A stretch of DNA of 64,000 nucleotides from an uncultured Clostridia bacterium (GTDB lineage: Bacteria; Bacillota; Clostridia; TANB77; CAG-508): the NCBI GenBank assembly GCA_947581805.1, contig CANPVM010000004.1, positions 1 through 64,000 of the forward strand. The letters are read 5' to 3'. The position numbers were made by a program, and so were the translations under genes. Every line of letters starts with the position of its first letter. The first letter of the stretch is position 1. The notes under the pieces were generated by a model. The model had not been told where the DNA came from. It did not search any database and worked only from the letters and a program-made list of their open reading frames with translations. Of this stretch, positions 38,532 to 49,306 are shown one piece after another.

Positions 38532-39740
38532 ATGAAAAATAAAAAACAGATTGTAATATTTGTAATAGCAATATTAGTAGTTGTTATGCTTAGCATTTTT
38601 GGACTAGCACAAATACAGAAGAAAGAAAAAACACAAAATGAAAATACAGTAGAAAACAATATACAACAAGCAAACACAGAAGAAACATCACAAATACTGC
38701 AAGAACCAGAAAGCACAGAATTATTTGGGGCCTATTATTCCTCAGCAGAAGAGATAATGAAGAATATGACATTAGAAGAAAAAGTAGGACAGATGTTTTT
38801 AGTAAGGTATCCAAGAACAAATTCAGCCATTACGCAAATAAAAGAGCAAAATCCGGGTGGTTATGTGTTATTTGCGGTTAACTTTGATAATCAAACTCCG
38901 CAAAGTATCAAACAAGAGTTAGAAAACAATCAAGAAAATAGTAGAATACCTATGTTTTTTGCCGTAGATGAAGAAGGAGGAAAAGTAGTTAGAGTAAGTA
39001 GCCATTCTGCTTTTCGTACCTCTAGCTTTCAGTCACCACAAGCCTTATATAAGGAAGGCGGTTTAGAAAGAATTGTGCAAGATGCAAAAGAAAAATCACA
39101 ATTACTAAAAAGCGTAGGATTAAATATGAACTTAGCACCAGTAGCAGATGTATCAACTTCTTCCTCTGATTTTATTTATGCAAGGTCTTTTGGAAAAGGA
39201 GCAGAAGAAACAGCAACATATATTTCAAAAGTAATCGAAACTATGAAGGAAGAAAAAATAGTATCTTCAATGAAGCATTTTCCGGGTTATGGAAATAACA
39301 AAGATACACATACTGGCATTGCAATAGACCAAAGACCTTATGAGACCTTTACAACTTCTGACTTTTTGCCATTTGAAGCGGGAATCAAGATAGGTGCTCC
39401 TACCATTATGGTAAGTCATAATGTAGTAGAAAGTATGGACAACAACTATCCTGCCTCTTTATCTAAAGAGGTGCATCAAATTTTAAGAGAAGACTTGAAT
39501 TTTTCTGGAATTATTATAACAGACGATTTAGCAATGGATGCAGTAAAACAATATGTCGAAAATAAAAGGGCTGCTGTGCAGGCAGTAAAAGCCGGAAACG
39601 ATATGCTTATTTCTTCTAATTTTGAAGAAGAAAAGAAGCAAGTACTAGATGCAATAGCAACAGGAGAAATTTCTGAAGAAACCATCAATAAAGCAGTAAG
39701 AAGAATTTTAGCATGTAAATTAGCCTATGGAATTATTTAA
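38532..39740 (+). CDS. GH3 beta-N-acetylhexosaminidase (NagZ-like)
   Basis: 402 residues with an N-terminal membrane anchor (about 6-25) and a glycoside hydrolase 3 barrel. MTLEEKVGQMFLVRYP, AVDEEGGKVVR, the family signature KHFPGYGNNKDTHTG with the catalytic His, and ITDDLAMDA with the nucleophile Asp are visible. It cleaves terminal GlcNAc from cell-wall fragments outside the membrane. ATG at 38532 follows AGGAGAAA. Confidence 0.9.
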   Translation: MKNKKQIVIFVIAILVVVMLSIFGLAQIQKKEKTQNENTVENNIQQANTEETSQILQEPESTELFGAYYSSAEEIMKNMTLEEKVGQMFLVRYPRTNSAITQIKEQNPGGYVLFAVNFDNQTPQSIKQELENNQENSRIPMFFAVDEEGGKVVRVSSHSAFRTSSFQSPQALYKEGGLERIVQDAKEKSQLLKSVGLNMNLAPVADVSTSSSDFIYARSFGKGAEETATYISKVIETMKEEKIVSSMKHFPGYGNNKDTHTGIAIDQRPYETFTTSDFLPFEAGIKIGAPTIMVSHNVVESMDNNYPASLSKEVHQILREDLNFSGIIITDDLAMDAVKQYVENKRAAVQAVKAGNDMLISSNFEEEKKQVLDAIATGEISEETINKAVRRILACKLAYGII

Positions 39741-39793
39741 AAAACTAGACAAAAATGAATAAAAATTGTATAATAGAAGTACAATAGAAAGAA

Positions 39794-39873
39794 CTATTTG
39801 AGGTGGTAAAGTGTGTCAACCACGCACCCATTGGGTCAAAAGAGATGTAGGGAATGATACTCCTACCAAATAG
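39794..39873 (+). ncRNA. Probable guanidine-IV (mepA) riboswitch
   Basis: P1 CTATTTG/CAAATAG extended by GGTGG/CCTACC; inner hairpins GTGTG/CGCAC and CCC/GGG; conserved block GGGTCAAAAGAGATGTAGG. A terminator follows immediately, then a MATE exporter. The guanidine-IV class is known upstream of MepA-type MATE pumps in Clostridia. I assign it from context and architecture, not from a covariance search. It would be an ON switch. Confidence 0.6.
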
Positions 39874-39881
39874 TAAAAGCA

Positions 39882-39920
39882 TAAAAGGATTATGTATCAA
39901 CATAGTCCTTTTCTTTTTTT
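39882..39920 (+). terminator. Riboswitch terminator
   Basis: AAAAGGATTATG pairs with CATAGTCCTTTT, then CTTTTTTT. Confidence 0.85.
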
Positions 39921-39985
39921 CATTGACACCAAAATAAAAAAGTAGTAAAATAGTAGAGTTGCTAAAAGAAAAGGAGAGAAGAAAA

Positions 39986-41980
39986 TTGGAAAAAGAAGAA
40001 AATATATTAGGAACAGAAAAAATAGGAAAATTGATTAGAAAATTTTCTATTCCATGCATTATATCATTAGTAGTAAACTCATTATATAACATGGTAGACC
40101 AAATTTTTATTGGATGGGGAGTAAATTATTTAGCAAATGGAGCAACAAATGTAGTATTTCCACTTACAATGATTGCACTAGCATTTTCACTTATGCTAGG
40201 AGATGGTGCTTCCAGTTATTTTAGCTTAAAATTAGGAGAAAAGAAAAAAGAAGAAGCAACCAAAGGTGTAGGGAATGGAATATTATTATCTGTAATTATA
40301 TCAGTAATTTACTGCATCATTACATTAGTATTCTTGCCACAACTTTTAAATATCTTTGGTTGTACCGACGTTTTAAGAGAATTGGCATTAGACTATGGAA
40401 AAATTATTGCCATTGGATTACCTTTTATGATGATAGGAACCACTTTAAATTCTATTATTCGTGCTGACGGTAGTCCAAAATATGCTATGACTTCTATGGT
40501 ATTAGGAGCTATTTTAAACATTATATTAGACCCTATTTTTATCTTTGTATTTCATAAAGGAATAGAAGGTGCTGCTATTGCAACTATTCTTAGTCAATTT
40601 GTTACCTTTATACTAAATATTGGTTATATTAAAAAATTCAAATCGATTAACTTAAACAAAGAAGCATTTTCATTAAAATTAGGTGTAGCCAGAAAAGTAG
40701 TTGCCTTAGGAATTAGTAGTTTTATTACCCAAATGAGTTTTGTATTTGTTGTAGCAGCAGAAAATAATTTACTTGGCAAATATGGAACACAATCTAAATT
40801 TGGCTCTGAAATACCAATTACAGTTTTAGGAATTGTAATGAAAATAAGCCAAATTTTAAATAGTATTATAGTAGGAATTGCAGCAGGTTCTCAACCAATT
40901 TTTGGTTATAACTATGGAGCAAGAAAGTTTGATAGAGTAAAGCAAACTTTAAAAACCATTTTAGGCATCAGTGTTATGATTAGTATAGTTGCCTTTATAC
41001 TATTCCAAACAATTCCAGATAAACTAATTTCCATTTTTGGTAGTGGAGACGAACTATATATGGAATTCGCCTGTCTTACTTTTCGTACTTATTTACTACT
41101 ATGCATCTTCAATGGAATTCAAATACCATCAGGAATTTTCTTTCAAGCAATTGGCAAAAGTAGTAGAAGCGCTATTTTATCATTATCAAGACAAATCATT
41201 TTTTTAATTCCTGCTATGCTCATTTTAAGTAACATCTTTGGACTAATGGGCGTATTATATGCAGGACCAGTCGCAGATGGCATTGCCTTTGTGCTTGCCG
41301 CTATTTTCCTTATCATAGAAACGAAACATTTAAAACAAACTGGCGAAAAGAAAGAAATAGTGGAAAACAAACAAAATGCAGTAGAAGCAAAAGAAGGAAT
41401 TATTATTACCATTGCAAGAGAATATGGTTCAGGTGGAAGATATATTGGAAAATTAGTAGCCAGTGAGCTAGGTATTCCTTTATATGATAAAGAATTTATT
41501 GCAGAAATAGCTAATAAAACAGGACTTTCAGAAGAATACATTGAAAATCAAGAACAAAAAAGAGAAACTTTGGCAGGACTAAATAATGGCTATTATATAG
41601 GATTAGATAATAAAGATGAATTATTCTTAAAAGAAACAGAACTAATAAAAGAAATAGCACAAAAAGGTTCATGCGTCATAGTAGGAAGATGTGCAGATTT
41701 CATCTTAAAAGAAAATAAAAATGTAATTAAAGTATTTATTTATAGTGATATGGAGCATAAAATAAAAAGAGCAGTAGAGTATTATCATTTAGATAAAAAT
41801 AAAGCAGAAAAAGAAATTAAGCGAATTAATAAATTAAGAGCAAACCATTACAAATATTATACAGAGCGAGAATGGAATAATCATGAAAATTACGATATTT
41901 GCCTAAACAGTGATGCATTAGGAGTAGAAAAAGTAGCAGAAATGATTTGTAATATTGTAAAAGAAAAAAGTGTTTATTAA
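39986..41980 (+). CDS. MATE efflux transporter fused to a cytidylate kinase-like domain
   Basis: 664 residues. Residues 1-440 are a 12-helix MATE exporter (N-terminus IRKFSIPCIISLVVNSLYNMVD cut by family boundaries at about residue 15; SIIRADGSPKYAM; GSQPIFGYNYGARKFDR). After a linker, residues about 455-660 form a cytidylate kinase-like domain: IIITIAREYGSGGRYIGK (P-loop variant), LGIPLYDKEFI, VGRCADFIL. TTG at 39986 is chosen because AAGGAG lies 10 nt upstream; the longer frame has no site. The riboswitch suggests guanidine or related cations as inducers. The purpose of the kinase tail is unknown. Confidence 0.85.
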   Translation: MEKEENILGTEKIGKLIRKFSIPCIISLVVNSLYNMVDQIFIGWGVNYLANGATNVVFPLTMIALAFSLMLGDGASSYFSLKLGEKKKEEATKGVGNGILLSVIISVIYCIITLVFLPQLLNIFGCTDVLRELALDYGKIIAIGLPFMMIGTTLNSIIRADGSPKYAMTSMVLGAILNIILDPIFIFVFHKGIEGAAIATILSQFVTFILNIGYIKKFKSINLNKEAFSLKLGVARKVVALGISSFITQMSFVFVVAAENNLLGKYGTQSKFGSEIPITVLGIVMKISQILNSIIVGIAAGSQPIFGYNYGARKFDRVKQTLKTILGISVMISIVAFILFQTIPDKLISIFGSGDELYMEFACLTFRTYLLLCIFNGIQIPSGIFFQAIGKSSRSAILSLSRQIIFLIPAMLILSNIFGLMGVLYAGPVADGIAFVLAAIFLIIETKHLKQTGEKKEIVENKQNAVEAKEGIIITIAREYGSGGRYIGKLVASELGIPLYDKEFIAEIANKTGLSEEYIENQEQKRETLAGLNNGYYIGLDNKDELFLKETELIKEIAQKGSCVIVGRCADFILKENKNVIKVFIYSDMEHKIKRAVEYYHLDKNKAEKEIKRINKLRANHYKYYTEREWNNHENYDICLNSDALGVEKVAEMICNIVKEKSVY

Positions 41981-41993
41981 ACACTTTTTTTGT
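41965..41993 (+). terminator. Terminator overlapping the MATE stop codon
   Basis: AAAAAGTGTTTA pairs with TAAACACTTTTT; the stop codon lies in the loop. Confidence 0.75.
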
Positions 41994-42023
41994 GTTATGA
42001 TGAAAAAAAGAAAAGAGGAAAAA

Positions 42024-42365
42024 ATGTACTATATTTATTTAATAAGATGTCAAGATAATTCCATTTATACAGGGATTACCAATAATTTAGAACGTCGTTT
42101 GCACGAGCATTTAAATAAAGATGAAAAATGTGCAAAATATACAAAAAGCCATCCTGCTTTAAAATTAGAAACAGCATGGCAAACAGAAAATAAGCAATTA
42201 GCTGCTAAGCTAGAATATGCCATAAAAACATTAAAAAAACAACAAAAAGAAGATTTAATCACAGGAAAAATAGAATTAAAAGATGTGTTTAACGAAAGAT
42301 TAGAATGTGATAAATATAAAAAATGCGGAATAACGGACATTCTAAGCCTAATACAATTTAAGTAG
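42024..42365 (+). CDS. GIY-YIG nuclease-fold protein (UPF0213/YhbQ-like)
   Basis: 113 residues. YYIYLIRCQDNSIYTGITNN carries the GIY-YIG pair (YIYLI, IYTG), followed by LERRLHEHL and a basic region. YhbQ-type proteins bind or cleave DNA. ATG at 42024 follows AGAGGAAAA; in-frame upstream codons overlap the terminator. Confidence 0.88.
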   Translation: MYYIYLIRCQDNSIYTGITNNLERRLHEHLNKDEKCAKYTKSHPALKLETAWQTENKQLAAKLEYAIKTLKKQQKEDLITGKIELKDVFNERLECDKYKKCGITDILSLIQFK

Positions 42366-42449
42366 AAAGGTTTAGGATAGTTTGAAAGAATTAAAAATCC
42401 TTTAGAACTATGTTTGCCTTCAAACAAAGTAAGAAAGGAAAGAATTCTT

Positions 42450-43235
42450 ATGAAAGTGATTAAAATAAAGAAAAGTAGTATCTTAAAAATAATCTTATTG
42501 TTTGTTTTTGCATTTACCATTGCAAAACTGACTACTTCTTTTGGTATGCAACATTACTACAATGTTGATTTTTCAACTGGACTTGTTACAGCAAGTGTAT
42601 TAAATGTAAGAAGCGGACCGGGAACCAATTATCCGGTGGTAGCAAAAGTAAAGAAAAACGAGTATATTCGTGTATTTGCGGGAGTAGGTAGTTGGTATAT
42701 TGTGCAAGTAGAAGGAGACTATGTAGGCGCCGTAAGCCAGCAATATGTAAAAGCAATTTATCCTAGTACAGGAGGAAGCGGAAACTCATCAGGAGGTAAT
42801 TCCTCTGGAGGAACATCGTCAGGAGGAGGCTCTAGTACCAATACAAGTGGTTTAACAGCAGATGAATTAGAAGTTTTTAATTTAATCAATCAGCAAAGAA
42901 ATCAAAATGGATTAGCTAGTTTAAAAATAGATTCAGAAGTGCAAAATGTAGCAAGAATTAAAGCACAAGACATGGTAAACAACAACTATTTCTCACACAC
43001 TTCACCAACTTACGGTTCCCCTTTTGATATGCTAAAAAGCTTCAAAGTATCTTATAGAACAGCAGGAGAAAACATTGCAGGAAATTCTAGCAATTCAGGA
43101 GCAGTAACGGCATGGATGAATTCCTCGGGACACAGAGCAAATATCTTAAATAGTAGTTTCAATTATACTGGAATTGGCGTTGTAAGGGGCTCTCAATATG
43201 GAAAAATTTTTGTACAAATGTTTATTGGAAAATAA
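42450..43235 (+). CDS. Secreted SH3-CAP domain protein (YkwD-like)
   Basis: 261 residues: signal/anchor helix (about 10-30), a bacterial SH3 domain (TASVLNVRSGPGTNYPVVAK), a Gly/Ser-rich linker of about 25 residues, and a C-terminal CAP domain (LINQQRNQNGLASLKID, NYFSHTSP, GENIAGN, GHRANILNS). The His and Glu residues of CAP are present. The SH3 part probably targets it to the cell wall. AAAGGAAAG precedes the ATG at 42450. Confidence 0.9.
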   Translation: MKVIKIKKSSILKIILLFVFAFTIAKLTTSFGMQHYYNVDFSTGLVTASVLNVRSGPGTNYPVVAKVKKNEYIRVFAGVGSWYIVQVEGDYVGAVSQQYVKAIYPSTGGSGNSSGGNSSGGTSSGGGSSTNTSGLTADELEVFNLINQQRNQNGLASLKIDSEVQNVARIKAQDMVNNNYFSHTSPTYGSPFDMLKSFKVSYRTAGENIAGNSSNSGAVTAWMNSSGHRANILNSSFNYTGIGVVRGSQYGKIFVQMFIGK

Positions 43236-43337
43236 ATTTATAAAACAACTATTGCATTTTCTAAAAAAAAGTGTTAAGATATAGCACATAAGATAAAAAT
43301 AAGATAAAAACGTAAACAAGGACAACACAAATAGAAA

Positions 43338-43582
43338 AAGTCTTCAAGAGAGAGCTAGATAATTTGGTGAAATTCTGGCAAGAGCCTAGTTTATTTGTTA
43401 TCACCTTTGTTGTTTTTAAACTGAAAAAATTCTAATATTAAATTTTAGTAAGTTTAAACGTAATTTTACCTGCGTTAAAGGAAATGAAGTGGAAAATAAA
43501 GAATATTTATTTTCAAGTTAGGTGGTACCACGGAAAGTTAGCTCTATTTCGCCCTAAATATAGGAGGAAATAGAGTTTTTTG
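43338..43582 (+). promoter_or_regulatory. T-box leader, specifier ATC (isoleucine)
   Basis: Stem I begins at about 43350 (AGAGAGC). The probable specifier ATC is at 43400-43402. The T-box sequence AGGTGGTACCACGG is at 43520-43533. The terminator CTCTATTTC...GAAATAGAG plus T-run is at 43542-43581. Uncharged tRNA-Ile should prevent termination and raise expression of the operon that contains ileS. Confidence 0.9.
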
Positions 43583-43607
43583 ATGTGAAAAAGAAAGGCA
43601 ACAATAT

Positions 43608-44237
43608 ATGAGTGATAAAAAATATTGGGAAAATTATTATAAAGATTTAGATAAATATAATAAAGATTTCTTAAAAGATAATTGGATGAATAAATACAAA
43701 AAAATCATTTGTAGTGTGAAAAACAATAATGCTATTGACTTAGGTTGTGGTTTAGGTCAAGATACACAATGGCTTACTGAAAATAAATTTAACGTAATAT
43801 CTTGTGATATATCATCATTAGCACTTACTAAATTAAAAAGTATACAACCAAATGCAAATACAATGCAAATAGATATCACGGATGATTTACCTTTTAATTC
43901 TAATTCAATAGGTTTGGTCAATGCAAATCTTTCATTACATTATTTTAGTATGGATATAACAAAGAAAATATTTAATAATATTTTTGATATATTGGAACCA
44001 GGTGGACTATTTATAGGCAGAATGAATTCTAATAAGAATAATTATATTGATAAGAATTGTGAAAAGATAGAAGAAAATTTTTATTATAATAAATTAAAAG
44101 AAAAACATATAAGATTATTCGATGAAGAACAATTTAATAGTTTAATTGAAAAATGGAAAGTCATAATTTTGAATGAGGATAAAACAATAAGACGAGGAAG
44201 AGAAAAATATACATGGGAGTTTATATTTCAAAAGTAA
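43608..44237 (+). CDS. Class I SAM-dependent methyltransferase
   Basis: 209 residues. SAM motif [17 protein letters not shown] (about residues 43-58), then the acidic end of strand 2 (ISCDIS) and motif [13 protein letters not shown]. TehB/Methyltransf-11-like; substrate unknown. It lies between the isoleucine T-box and ileS, so it should be induced by isoleucine starvation. AAAGGCAAC precedes the ATG. AT-rich codons. Confidence 0.8.
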   Translation: MSDKKYWENYYKDLDKYNKDFLKDNWMNKYKKIICSVKNNNAIDLGCGLGQDTQWLTENKFNVISCDISSLALTKLKSIQPNANTMQIDITDDLPFNSNSIGLVNANLSLHYFSMDITKKIFNNIFDILEPGGLFIGRMNSNKNNYIDKNCEKIEENFYYNKLKEKHIRLFDEEQFNSLIEKWKVIILNEDKTIRRGREKYTWEFIFQK

Positions 44238-44277
44238 ATATTTAAATAGTATATTGAGTAAAGTAAGGAGGAAAAAA

Positions 44278-44526
44278 ATGCAAGAATTAAAAATAAAAGG
44301 AATATACAAACATTTTAAAGGAGATTATTACCTAGTAGAAGATGTAGCAATTCATAGTGAAACAAAAGAAAAAATGGTAGTATATCGTAGCTTGTATGGA
44401 GATATGTCATTATATGTAAGACCAATAGATATGTTTTTAAGTGAAGTAGACCATGAAAAATATCCAGAAGTTAAACAAAAATATAGATTTGAATTGCAAG
44501 ACATAAAAAGTAAAAATCAAGGATAA
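44278..44526 (+). CDS. DUF1653 protein
   Basis: 82 residues. [20 protein letters not shown], then [21 protein letters not shown] match DUF1653, a small beta-barrel-like family of unknown role. ATG at 44278 follows AAGGAGG. It lies just upstream of ileS in the T-box operon. Confidence 0.85.
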   Translation: MQELKIKGIYKHFKGDYYLVEDVAIHSETKEKMVVYRSLYGDMSLYVRPIDMFLSEVDHEKYPEVKQKYRFELQDIKSKNQG

Positions 44527-44544
44527 GGAGTGAAAGGAGAAAAA

Positions 44545-47500
44545 ATGTATAAGAAAGTTGAATTAAAAGAAAATGGATTTGTTGGAATGGAAAAAGAGGT
44601 AAGCGATTTTTGGAAGGAGAAAGATATTGTTCATAAGAATTTTGACAAAAATAAAGGAAAACGCTATTTTACATTTTATGATGGACCTCCAACAGCTAAT
44701 GGAAAGCCACATGTTGGTCATATTTTAACAAGGGTTATGAAGGATATTATTCCAAGATATAAAGTAATGCAAGGCTATGATGTTCTTCGTATTGCTGGTT
44801 GGGATACACATGGTCTTCCAGTTGAATTAGAGGTAGAGAAGAAGCTTGGTATTTCTGGAAAACAACAAATTGAAGATTATGGTGTTGAAGAATTTATTAA
44901 GCAATGTAAGGATAGTGTATTTACCTATGTTTCTATGTGGGAAAAAATGACTAACCAAATAGGCTACTGGGTAGATATGGAAAAGCCATATGTTACTTAT
45001 CATGATGATTATATTGAATCTGAATGGTGGGCTTTAAAACAAATGTGGGATAAAGGCCTATTATATCAAGGTCACAAGGTTATGCCATATTGTCCTCGTT
45101 GTGGAACAGCTTTATCTTCTCATGAAGTAGCACAAGGCTACAAAGATGTTCAAGATTTAACTTGTACTTGTAAATTTAAAGTAGTAGGGGAAGACAACAC
45201 ATATTTCTTAGCATGGACAACAACTCCATGGACACTTCCTTCTAACTTAGCACTTTGCGTTAATAAAGCCTACACATACGCTTATGTAAAAGTAGAAAAA
45301 CCAATTATTGATGGTAAAATGCAAGAAGAAGGTCCAGAAGAAATTTACATTTTAGCCAAAGACTTAATTGGTAGCGTTTTAAAAGATATTCCTTATGAAA
45401 TTGTAAAAGAAGTAAAAGGTAGCGAACTTCTTGGTATGAAATACGAACAATTAATGCCATTTGCCAAAGTAGAAGGAAAAGCATTTGTTGTAATTCATGG
45501 TGACTATGTTACTTTAACTGATGGTACTGGTATTGTTCACATTGCACCAGCTTATGGTGAAGATGATAGCTTTGTATCAAAACAAAATGATATTGCTTTT
45601 GTAAATTTAGTAGATAAAGAAGGAAAATTCGTTCCTGAGGTAGAACCATGGGCAGGAAGATTTGTAAAAGAATGCGACAAAGATGTGTGCATTTGGCTTG
45701 CTCACCAAAATAAATTATTTAGCTCTGCAAAGCATATGCATAGTTATCCACATTGTTGGAGATGCGATACACCACTTCTATATTATCCAAAAGAGAGTTG
45801 GTTTGTTAAAATGACAGCCGTTCGTGATAAATTACTTGAGAACAACAACAAAATCAACTGGATGCCTGATACTATTCGTACAGGTCGTTTTGGTAAATTC
45901 CTAGAGAATGTTATAGATTGGGGTATTTCAAGAGACCGTTATTGGGGAACACCACTTCCAATTTGGAGATGTGAATGTGGTCACATGGAATGCATTGGTT
46001 CTAGAAAAGAATTAGAAGAAAAAGGTATCAATGTACCAGAACATGTAGAACTTCATAAACCATACTTAGACCCAATTCATTTAAAATGTCCTGAGTGTGG
46101 AAAAGAAATGGTAAGAGAAAAAGAAGTAATTGACTGTTGGTTTGACTCAGGTTCTATGCCATTTGCTCAATTACACTATCCATTTGAAAATCAAGAATTG
46201 TTTAAGAAAAACTTCCCAGCGCAATTCATTTCAGAAGCGGTTGACCAAACAAGAGGATGGTTCTATACTTTACTTGCTATTTCAACCTGTATTTTTGATA
46301 CCAACCCATTTGAAAATTGTATTGTATTAGGACACGTTTTAGATAGTAAAGGTTTAAAAATGTCAAAACATTTAGGTAATGTTGTTGACCCATTTGATGT
46401 ACTAAATTCTGTAGGAGCCGATGCTACAAGATGGCATTTCTACACAGCTTCTGCACCATGGCTTCCAACAAGGTTCTCTACTAAAGACGTAGAAGAAACT
46501 CAAAGAAAATTCTTATCTACTTTATGGAATGTTTATTCATTCTATGTGCTATATGCAGAGATAGATAAGTTTAATCCATTACAATATAAAGACTTTAAGT
46601 CTAACAACATTATGGATAAATGGATTATTTCAAAATTAAATACTTTAGTAAAAGAAGTTGAAGAAAAATTAGATAACTATGATATTACAAGTGCAGCCTT
46701 CACAATTGAAGACTTTACAGATGAACTTTCTAACTGGTATGTAAGAAGAAATAGAGAAAGATTCTGGCAAGATACTTTAAATGATGATAAAATTGGCGCT
46801 TACGTTACACTATATACTGTATTATCTACTTTAGTAAAAGTAGCAGCACCATTTGTACCATTTATGACAGAAGAAATTTATCAAAATATTGTAGTAACTG
46901 TTGATAAAGATGCACCAGAAAGTGTTCATTTATGTACTTGGCCAACTGTAAATGAAGAAGTAATTGATAGAAAACTAGAAGAAGAAATGGACCTTGCTTA
47001 TACTATTGTAAAATTAGGTAGAAGTGCAAGAAATGCAGCAAATATCAAGAACAGACAACCATTATCAGAAATGTTAATTTCAATTTCAAGTCTTCCAGAA
47101 TACTATGGCGACATTGTAAAAGACGAATTAAATATTAAAAAAGTAGAACTTGGTGCTCAAATGTCAGAATACGTTAATTTTGAAATTAAGCCTAATTTAC
47201 CAGTACTAGGAAGAACTTATGGAAAATTAATTCCACAAATTAAAGCAGAAATTGCTAAGAAAAATCAAATGGAATTAGCTTTAAAAATCCAAAAAGGAGA
47301 TGTAGAGCAAATAGCCATTGGAGATGAAACTATTGAATTAAATAATGAAAATCTACTTATTACAATGCAAGGAAAAGAAGGTTTTGCATTTAGTGGAGAA
47401 GGAGAAATTGGTGTTGTATTAAATACGACGATTACCGAGGAACTAAAAGAAGAAGGTTATATTAGAGAAATTTTATCTAAGGTACAAAACATGAGAAAAG

Positions 47501-47703
47501 ATAGCGGATTTGAAGTTTTAGATAGAATTAACCTTTATGTAGCAGGAAATGAAATGCTAGAAGAAGTAATCAAAAAATTTGCAGAGCAAATTCAAAAAGA
47601 TACTTTAGCAAATAACATTTTCTACAATGCAGAAAGACCAAATTACACAGAAACTTCTATTAATGGAGAAAAATTACAATTAGATGTAGAAGTAGTAAAA
47701 TAA
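44545..47703 (+). CDS. ileS: Isoleucyl-tRNA synthetase
   Basis: 1052 residues, class I synthetase. HIGH-type motif KPHVGH (about residue 48), large CP1 editing domain with [16 protein letters not shown]-type motif LKMSKHLGN (about residue 602), anticodon-binding helices and a C-terminal beta domain. The sequence pattern ([26 protein letters not shown]) resembles the eukaryote-like IleS2 type, often less sensitive to mupirocin. It charges tRNA-Ile. AAAGGAG precedes ATG 44545. Controlled by the T-box at 43338. Confidence 0.95.
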   Translation: MYKKVELKENGFVGMEKEVSDFWKEKDIVHKNFDKNKGKRYFTFYDGPPTANGKPHVGHILTRVMKDIIPRYKVMQGYDVLRIAGWDTHGLPVELEVEKKLGISGKQQIEDYGVEEFIKQCKDSVFTYVSMWEKMTNQIGYWVDMEKPYVTYHDDYIESEWWALKQMWDKGLLYQGHKVMPYCPRCGTALSSHEVAQGYKDVQDLTCTCKFKVVGEDNTYFLAWTTTPWTLPSNLALCVNKAYTYAYVKVEKPIIDGKMQEEGPEEIYILAKDLIGSVLKDIPYEIVKEVKGSELLGMKYEQLMPFAKVEGKAFVVIHGDYVTLTDGTGIVHIAPAYGEDDSFVSKQNDIAFVNLVDKEGKFVPEVEPWAGRFVKECDKDVCIWLAHQNKLFSSAKHMHSYPHCWRCDTPLLYYPKESWFVKMTAVRDKLLENNNKINWMPDTIRTGRFGKFLENVIDWGISRDRYWGTPLPIWRCECGHMECIGSRKELEEKGINVPEHVELHKPYLDPIHLKCPECGKEMVREKEVIDCWFDSGSMPFAQLHYPFENQELFKKNFPAQFISEAVDQTRGWFYTLLAISTCIFDTNPFENCIVLGHVLDSKGLKMSKHLGNVVDPFDVLNSVGADATRWHFYTASAPWLPTRFSTKDVEETQRKFLSTLWNVYSFYVLYAEIDKFNPLQYKDFKSNNIMDKWIISKLNTLVKEVEEKLDNYDITSAAFTIEDFTDELSNWYVRRNRERFWQDTLNDDKIGAYVTLYTVLSTLVKVAAPFVPFMTEEIYQNIVVTVDKDAPESVHLCTWPTVNEEVIDRKLEEEMDLAYTIVKLGRSARNAANIKNRQPLSEMLISISSLPEYYGDIVKDELNIKKVELGAQMSEYVNFEIKPNLPVLGRTYGKLIPQIKAEIAKKNQMELALKIQKGDVEQIAIGDETIELNNENLLITMQGKEGFAFSGEGEIGVVLNTTITEELKEEGYIREILSKVQNMRKDSGFEVLDRINLYVAGNEMLEEVIKKFAEQIQKDTLANNIFYNAERPNYTETSINGEKLQLDVEVVK

Positions 47704-47741
47704 AAAAATCCCTTAAGTAATTTACTTAAGGGATTTTTTTA
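47702..47741 (+). terminator. Rho-independent terminator
   Basis: AAATCCCTTAAGTAA pairs with TTACTTAAGGGATTT plus a T-run after ileS. Confidence 0.9.
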
Positions 47742-47889
47742 ATATAGTAACCTTTAGATTTTTAAAATGTCTCTATAAAATTAATAAATATAACCATAAC
47801 ATAATAAAGAAGAAAAAACACGAAAAACAGCTTGTTTTTCATGAAAATATCTTGTATAATAAACAAAGAAAACAGTAGGAGGAAATAGA

Positions 47890-49240
47890 ATGAAAAAGAA
47901 ATTTTGGAAAAACCTTATTTCTCTTATCATAATTTTATTCGTTTTATCCATTTTTTATAAATTTTATCAAAAATATAATTTTAATAATTTTGTAAAAGCA
48001 GAATATACATTAGGTGTTTCAAAATTTGAACGAGATTTTAACGTAAAATGTACGCAAGCAAATAGTTATAAAATACAAAATGTAGATTACAATGATGCAA
48101 TGTTTTATGAAACCATTCCAGTAATACCAAATACTGCTTATAAAGTAACTTGTAAAATTAAAACAGAAAATGTAAAAACGCAACATGAAAACACGGATAG
48201 TGGAGCTCACATCAGTATTGCAAATACACTAGAAAAATCAGATAATGTAATAGGTACTCAAGACTGGACGACAGTTACTTTTTATTTTAACTCTAAAAAC
48301 AGAACAGAGGTAGATGTAGGGTTTCGCTTAGGGGGATATGAAGATAATTGCATACGGAACAGCATGGTTTTCTGATTTTGTAATCGAATCTGGAGTAGCA
48401 GATGAAACAAATACATGGAATTTCCTTTGTGTGTTATTTGATAATGTGAATGTTACATTACCTGAACAAAAAGAGCAAACAATTAATTTACAATTAACAC
48501 AAATTCACAAAGAGGATATTATCAATTGCATGAGGCGTTTTGCAAACTCTATGCAAGAAATGAGCTTAGGAAAAATAAAAATAAACTATGATATTGTAGA
48601 AACTGACACACCAATTACTAGCATGTCTTATGACCAAGAAAATGGTTATTATGTATCCGGTTATAATGTAAAAGAGGTTATTGACCCATATATTCAGCAA
48701 GGAAAATATGACCATATTTTTATTGCATTTCGAACAGGCAATATTAACCAAGAGCAAAAATTAGAAAAAGATTGGATAGGACTTGGTTATATGGAATATA
48801 GAGGAATTGGTTTTTCTAATATAAGATTACCAGAAAATGACCATGATTACACTTATAAATATGATTCAAGAATTAACACCTTTCCAGAGGAAGTGTTTGT
48901 GCATGAATTTTTACATACTTTAGAGAGAAATGCAGAAGAATATGGATACGAAAGACCAGAATTACATAACAACGAATTATATGGTTATCAAAATAAACCA
49001 TTAATTGGATTAAAAAATTGGTATCAAGACTATATGAATAAAACTATTCAAACACAGAGTGGAAACATTGGATTACCAAATGAAATATATACAAAAAAAC
49101 CAGTAAAAGCAAGTGACTTTATTTTTTCACATCGCTTACAATACTTTAACGAACCAGATAATATTTTAGAAGAATTAAATAATATGGTAAAAAAAGTAAA
49201 AATCTTATTTGAGCAAGTTGGGCAAAGAATAAGTAATTAG
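47890..49240 (+). CDS. Secreted zinc metallopeptidase with a carbohydrate-binding-like domain, +1 recoding at CGG
   Basis: 449 residues with the C at 48355 skipped (155 codons, then the frame from 48356). Signal/anchor helix (about 8-26), a beta-sandwich of CBM type (about 40-170, ending RLGGYEDNCI-G-TAWFSDFVIE), then a metallopeptidase part with HEFLHTLE (HExxH) at about residue 336. The zero frame stops six codons after CGG and loses the catalytic domain. The Gly before TAWF matches the usual G-T-x-x-F-D strand of such sandwich domains. AGTAGGAGG precedes the ATG. It probably degrades extracellular protein or glycoprotein. Confidence 0.8.
48355..48358 (+). other. CGGA recoding site 5 (metallopeptidase)
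   Basis: TGC ATA CGG AAC in the zero frame; TGC ATA (C)GGA ACA GCA TGG restores the domain junction. Confidence 0.85.
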
Positions 49241-49306
49241 GGCAATTTATATCAACCTTTTATCTTTTTTTACTATTGGTAACTTTAGAAAGGAAACACA
49301 GCAAAA

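Noticed and set aside
43531..43533. CGG in the T-box sequence
   Set aside because: Non-coding; part of the conserved T-box motif.
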